Origin: Verrucomicrobiales bacterium
Lineage (GTDB): Bacteria; Verrucomicrobiota; Verrucomicrobiia; Limisphaerales; UBA9464
NCBI GenBank assembly: GCA_003445095.1
Contig: DLVS01000268.1
Location: 1 to 7,938, forward strand
Direction of reading: 5' to 3'
DNA length: 7,938 nt
Shown here: positions 6,029 through 7,938 of the stretch, piece after piece
Layout: each line of letters starts with the position of its first letter
Position numbering within the stretch: position 1 is the first letter of the stretch
The notes under the pieces: model-generated
Databases searched by the model: none
Told to the model about the DNA's origin: nothing
The model's input: only the letters and a program-made list of their open reading frames with translations
Translations under genes and position numbers: made by a program

Positions 6029-6364
6029 TTACTTGGCCTTGGCCCCAACGCTGGCGATGAGACTGTTCACCGCGGATTCCTGGGACGCAGTCAGGCCGGG
6101 AATTCTCCTAATCTTCTGGAGCGAACCCAACGCCCCCGACCAATCCTTGTTACCAATCGAGGTGGCTGCGTTCTGGACCATTCGGATGGTATCCGCGTCG
6201 GCATTCTTGAACGCGTCGACGAACGACGCGGTGTTGATATCGCCGAGGGATGGCAGAGCGCTCTTCGCCGCGGACGGGGCTGCCGGAGCCGTGGATGAGG
6301 TGCTCTTGCAGCCGGCGACGGCGATTGCCACAAGAATTACGGGGAGGAACGGAGTAAGCTTCAT
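6029..6364 (-). CDS. Small predicted lipoprotein of unknown function
   Basis: A 111-residue protein exported and lipid-modified at Cys19. The N-terminus MKLTPFLPVILVAIAVAGC has a basic start, a hydrophobic core and the lipobox VAGC (16-19). A low-complexity Ser/Ala/Pro linker (about 20-38) follows, then a mostly helical 70-residue domain with DINTASFVDAFKNADADT and a WSGALGSLQKIRRIPGLT segment near 79-96. The latter resembles helical-hairpin repeats (work-load, loop, Thr start of next helix) in small Verrucomicrobiota lipoproteins, but no named family is claimed. The ATG at 6364 is chosen because it starts the signal peptide; an upstream in-frame start at 6544 would overlap dapB and bury it. 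The gene is divergent from dapB with 135 bp between, and ends at its own terminator. No Shine-Dalgarno is seen. Confidence 0.8.
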   Translation of the reverse strand: MKLTPFLPVILVAIAVAGCKSTSSTAPAAPSAAKSALPSLGDINTASFVDAFKNADADTIRMVQNAATSIGNKDWSGALGSLQKIRRIPGLTASQESAVNSLIASVGAKAK

Positions 6365-6499
6365 AGTACGAATTGGGTCAGTGCGCTGGCACCGGCAAGG
6401 AATCCACCGAAAAGGGCCCGCCGTCAATGGTGCGAAACCAGACCCAAGGGCCGAATTCAGCTTTTTCCGCCGGGCTGACACTGGTAATTCGGGCTCGGT
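6365..6499. promoter_or_regulatory. Divergent promoter region between the lipoprotein gene and dapB
   Basis: These 135 bp must carry the promoters for both divergent genes. For dapB, CTGACA (6475-6480) is a -35-like hexamer, but the matching -10 would fall on the start codon. For the lipoprotein, TTGACG on the minus strand near 6425-6430 lacks a convincing -10. No operator, riboswitch or lysine-type leader was recognised, and neither gene has a Shine-Dalgarno. Confidence 0.35.
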
Positions 6500-7234
6500 A
6501 TGACGCGAATTATCATCAACGGCTCCAGGGGAAGGATGGGCCAAACCCTACTGGCGTGCGCCGCCCGGGATGAACATCTGACGGTTACTGGGGCAGTGGA
6601 CCAAGGTGATAATTTGAGTTCACTGCTTCCCGCTACCGACGTCGTGGTGGACTTCACGTTTCACGAGGTAACACCATTGGTAGCAAATCTTTGTCAGCAA
6701 CAGAAATGCGGCCTTGTTATCGGAACCACCGGCCACTCGGAGGCCGAACGACGATCTATCCAGAAGGCGGCCGAACGCATTCCCATGGTGTGGGCCTCCA
6801 ATTACTCCATGGGGGTGAACACACTCTTTTGGCTCACGCGGAAAGCGGCGGAGATTCTCGGGCCATCCTTTGATTTGGAAGTTGTGGAGATGCACCATCG
6901 CCACAAAAAAGATGCGCCCAGCGGGACTGCGACCACGCTTTTGGAGATTCTGGCTCAGGTTCGCGGTGTTCAGTTGGAAGAGGCGCTTCGGCATGGCCGG
7001 CAGGGAATCACCGGAGAACGAACGGCTTCTGAGATCGGAATCCATGCCCTGAGAGGGGGCGACGTCGTAGGTGACCACACGGTGATTTTTGCGGCGGCGG
7101 GAGAACGGGTGGAGCTCACGCATAAGGCCAGCAGCCGCGAAACGTTTGCCGTGGGTGCCTTGCGGGCCGCCAAATGGGTCGTAGGCAAACCGCCAGGGGT
7201 CTACACTATGCAGGATGTGCTGGGCCTCCAATGA
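6500..7234 (+). CDS. dapB: 4-hydroxy-tetrahydrodipicolinate reductase
   Basis: Reduces the DapA product to tetrahydrodipicolinate with NAD(P)H, the second committed step toward diaminopimelate for cell walls and lysine; cytoplasmic. The 244 residues are in the normal range for shorter DapB proteins. The N-terminal Rossmann motif is INGSRGRMGQ (6-15); GTTG is near 75-78. The DapB signature EVVEMHHRHKKDAPSGTA spans 127-144, with catalytic His132 and Lys136 aligned to E. coli His159 and Lys163 and the substrate-binding PSGT loop at 140-143. The C-terminus (KASSRETFAVGALRAAKW and the final LGL) is typical. The ATG at 6500 gives the standard N-terminus. It is followed in the same frame by folK after 15 nt and is probably cotranscribed with it. 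No dapA of the clear biosynthetic type lies in the window. Confidence 0.97.
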   Translation: MTRIIINGSRGRMGQTLLACAARDEHLTVTGAVDQGDNLSSLLPATDVVVDFTFHEVTPLVANLCQQQKCGLVIGTTGHSEAERRSIQKAAERIPMVWASNYSMGVNTLFWLTRKAAEILGPSFDLEVVEMHHRHKKDAPSGTATTLLEILAQVRGVQLEEALRHGRQGITGERTASEIGIHALRGGDVVGDHTVIFAAAGERVELTHKASSRETFAVGALRAAKWVVGKPPGVYTMQDVLGLQ

Positions 7235-7239
7235 GGTGA
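7233..7239 (+). promoter_or_regulatory. Shine-Dalgarno site for folK
   Basis: GAGGTGA overlaps the dapB TGA stop and matches seven bases of the extended anti-Shine-Dalgarno complement GGAGGTGA. It lies 10 nt before the ATG at 7250, but only 1 nt before the in-frame TTG at 7241. It therefore decides the folK start in favour of 7250. Confidence 0.75.
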
Positions 7240-7249
7240 GTTGCCGGCG

Positions 7250-7777
7250 ATGCCAATCCCCAAACCAACTCGTGCTGAGCCGGCAGTGTTCATCGCTCTC
7301 GGCGCTAACTTGGGAGACCCAAGGGAACAGATTCGAGCAGCCATTCGAAAGTTGCGTGAGTCATTCCGCGGAGCGTTGCGTGCTTCGTCGTTGTGGGAGA
7401 GCACACCTGAGCACTGTCCTCCGGGTTCGCCGCCGTTCGTAAACGCGGTCGTCGAAGGGGTTCCCCACGCTGACGATTCGCCGGAACAGATGTTGGACCG
7501 TCTGCAGGCGTTGGAACGGGAGTTCGGCCGGCGACCCAAGAAGCTGCTGAACGAAGCTCGGCCGCTGGATCTCGACCTCATCACCTGGGGCGACGAACAG
7601 CGAAATTCTTCGAAGCTGGTTCTGCCGCATCCCCGAGCGCACGAGCGGCGGTTCGTGCTCGTCCCGCTGCATGAGCTGGCGCCGGAGCTCCGATTTCCTG
7701 GCCAAACTCGTACGGTCACCGAATTAGTGACGGCGTTGCCGCCCGATCCCGCGTTCCGATGCTTGGGTCCCGTGTGA
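7250..7777 (+). CDS. folK: 2-amino-4-hydroxy-6-hydroxymethyldihydropteridine diphosphokinase (HPPK)
   Basis: Transfers pyrophosphate from ATP to 6-hydroxymethyl-dihydropterin, the step before dihydropteroate synthase in folate synthesis; cytoplasmic. The 175 residues match the usual length. Seen: FIALGANLGDP at 14-24 (family start IxLGSNLG), SSLWESTP at 46-53, PPFVNAVVEG at 61-70, the HPPK signature ARPLDLDLITWG at 103-114 with Mg-binding Asp107 and Asp109 (E. coli Asp95 and Asp97) and Arg104, and the later LPHPRAHERRFVLVPL. The usual GPR before the signature is EAR here, a mild variant. The start at 7250 is set by the Shine-Dalgarno at 7233-7239. The gene lies in the same frame as dapB, 15 nt after its stop. 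It ends at TGA 7775-7777. Confidence 0.96.
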   Translation: MPIPKPTRAEPAVFIALGANLGDPREQIRAAIRKLRESFRGALRASSLWESTPEHCPPGSPPFVNAVVEGVPHADDSPEQMLDRLQALEREFGRRPKKLLNEARPLDLDLITWGDEQRNSSKLVLPHPRAHERRFVLVPLHELAPELRFPGQTRTVTELVTALPPDPAFRCLGPV

Positions 7778-7925
7778 GGTAGTTTAGGCGTTCCACTCGC
7801 CTTGGCCTGACCTTATTTCAGTCATGGGCCGCTTGGAATTCGGTAATGCCAACAGAACACCCAGGGAATGAGGCGTACTCTTGGTTGGCTAGGCACGACT
7901 GAGCCGGGACCACCTTTTGTTGCAG
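7778..7925. other. Non-coding tail after folK
   Basis: 148 bp with no supported gene. AGGCG (7786-7790) and CGCCT (7798-7802) form a 5-bp stem with a 7-nt loop just after the folK stop, but the nearest T-run (TTATTT, 7813-7818) is 10 nt further on, so it is a poor terminator. Short frames such as the one from ATG 7846 end after 18 codons. Confidence 0.5.
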
Positions 7926-7938
7926 AGATCGGAAGAGC
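7926..7938 (+). other. Illumina adapter sequence at the contig end (artefact)
   Basis: The last 13 bases are AGATCGGAAGAGC, exactly the common start of Illumina TruSeq read-through adapters. Its position at the very end of the window fits untrimmed adapter carried into the assembly, so these bases should not be treated as genomic. A perfect 13-base match at the terminus by chance is very unlikely. Confidence 0.93.

Noticed and set aside
5411..6298. Long plus-strand frame of 295 codons
   Set aside because: It lies antisense to the M14 and lipoprotein genes and runs through the terminator; its translation is Arg/Gly-rich with no motif.
6373..6447. Inverted 7-mers TTGGGTC (6373-6379) and GACCCAA (6441-6447) between the lipoprotein gene and dapB
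   Set aside because: The arms are short and 61 nt apart, and such a match is expected by chance at this length.
6365..6544. Longer form of the lipoprotein starting at 6544 on the minus strand
   Set aside because: It overlaps the dapB start and hides the lipoprotein signal; the ATG at 6364 gives a textbook signal and lipobox.
7241..7249. TTG start for folK at 7241
   Set aside because: The Shine-Dalgarno GAGGTGA ends 1 nt before it; the ATG at 7250 has workable spacing.
7883..7917. Possible terminator hairpin near the right end (GGCT ... AGCC, then TTTTG)
   Set aside because: Only four base pairs with an 11-nt loop; too weak to call.

Overview
The window is about 7.9 kb of GC-rich (roughly 58-60% by eye) bacterial DNA and looks like one end of an assembled contig. 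The gene set and the style of the large secreted protein suggest the phylum Verrucomicrobiota, perhaps near Pedosphaera/Limisphaerales. That protein has a lectin-like N-terminus, an Ig-like segment, a PA14-like domain and a short C-terminal beta-rich tail. The taxonomic placement is recalled from family resemblance and was not tested. No rRNA, tRNA, CRISPR array, insertion sequence or phage gene was recognised.

Layout. (1) Positions 1-419, minus strand: the 5' part of aspS (aspartyl-tRNA synthetase), running off the left edge. (2) Positions 420-904: a long divergent intergenic region with a weak aspS promoter candidate, an imperfect palindrome, two tandem GC hairpins and a small minus-strand reading frame that may be a gene or a relic. 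(3) Positions 905-2782, plus: a secreted 625-residue multidomain carbohydrate-binding-like protein, followed by a strong intrinsic terminator. (4) Positions 2845-5015, plus: a two-gene unit of a DapA/N-acetylneuraminate-lyase superfamily aldolase and a 12-helix MFS transporter, overlapping by 1 nt, most simply read as uptake plus cleavage of a sugar acid. (5) Positions 5012-6364, minus: an M14-type zinc carboxypeptidase/amidase whose stop overlaps the MFS stop by 4 nt, and upstream of it a small lipoprotein with its own terminator. (6) Positions 6500-7777, plus: dapB and folK as a tight pair; folK has a clear Shine-Dalgarno site overlapping the dapB stop. (7) Positions 7778-7925: a non-coding tail, followed by a 13-base Illumina adapter sequence at the contig end.

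How the genes fit together. aspS, dapB and folK are housekeeping genes for translation, lysine/diaminopimelate synthesis and folate synthesis. The aldolase and MFS pair looks catabolic and should not be annotated as biosynthetic dapA, although dapB lies 2.7 kb away. The M14 enzyme resembles murein-peptide amidases in its zinc and substrate motifs, so a link to diaminopimelate-containing peptides is possible but unproven. I found no clear novel multi-gene defence or mobile system. The points most worth a second look are the hidden minus-strand frame and hairpins in the 420-904 region, the aldolase start codon lying directly behind a terminator, and the adapter at the contig end.
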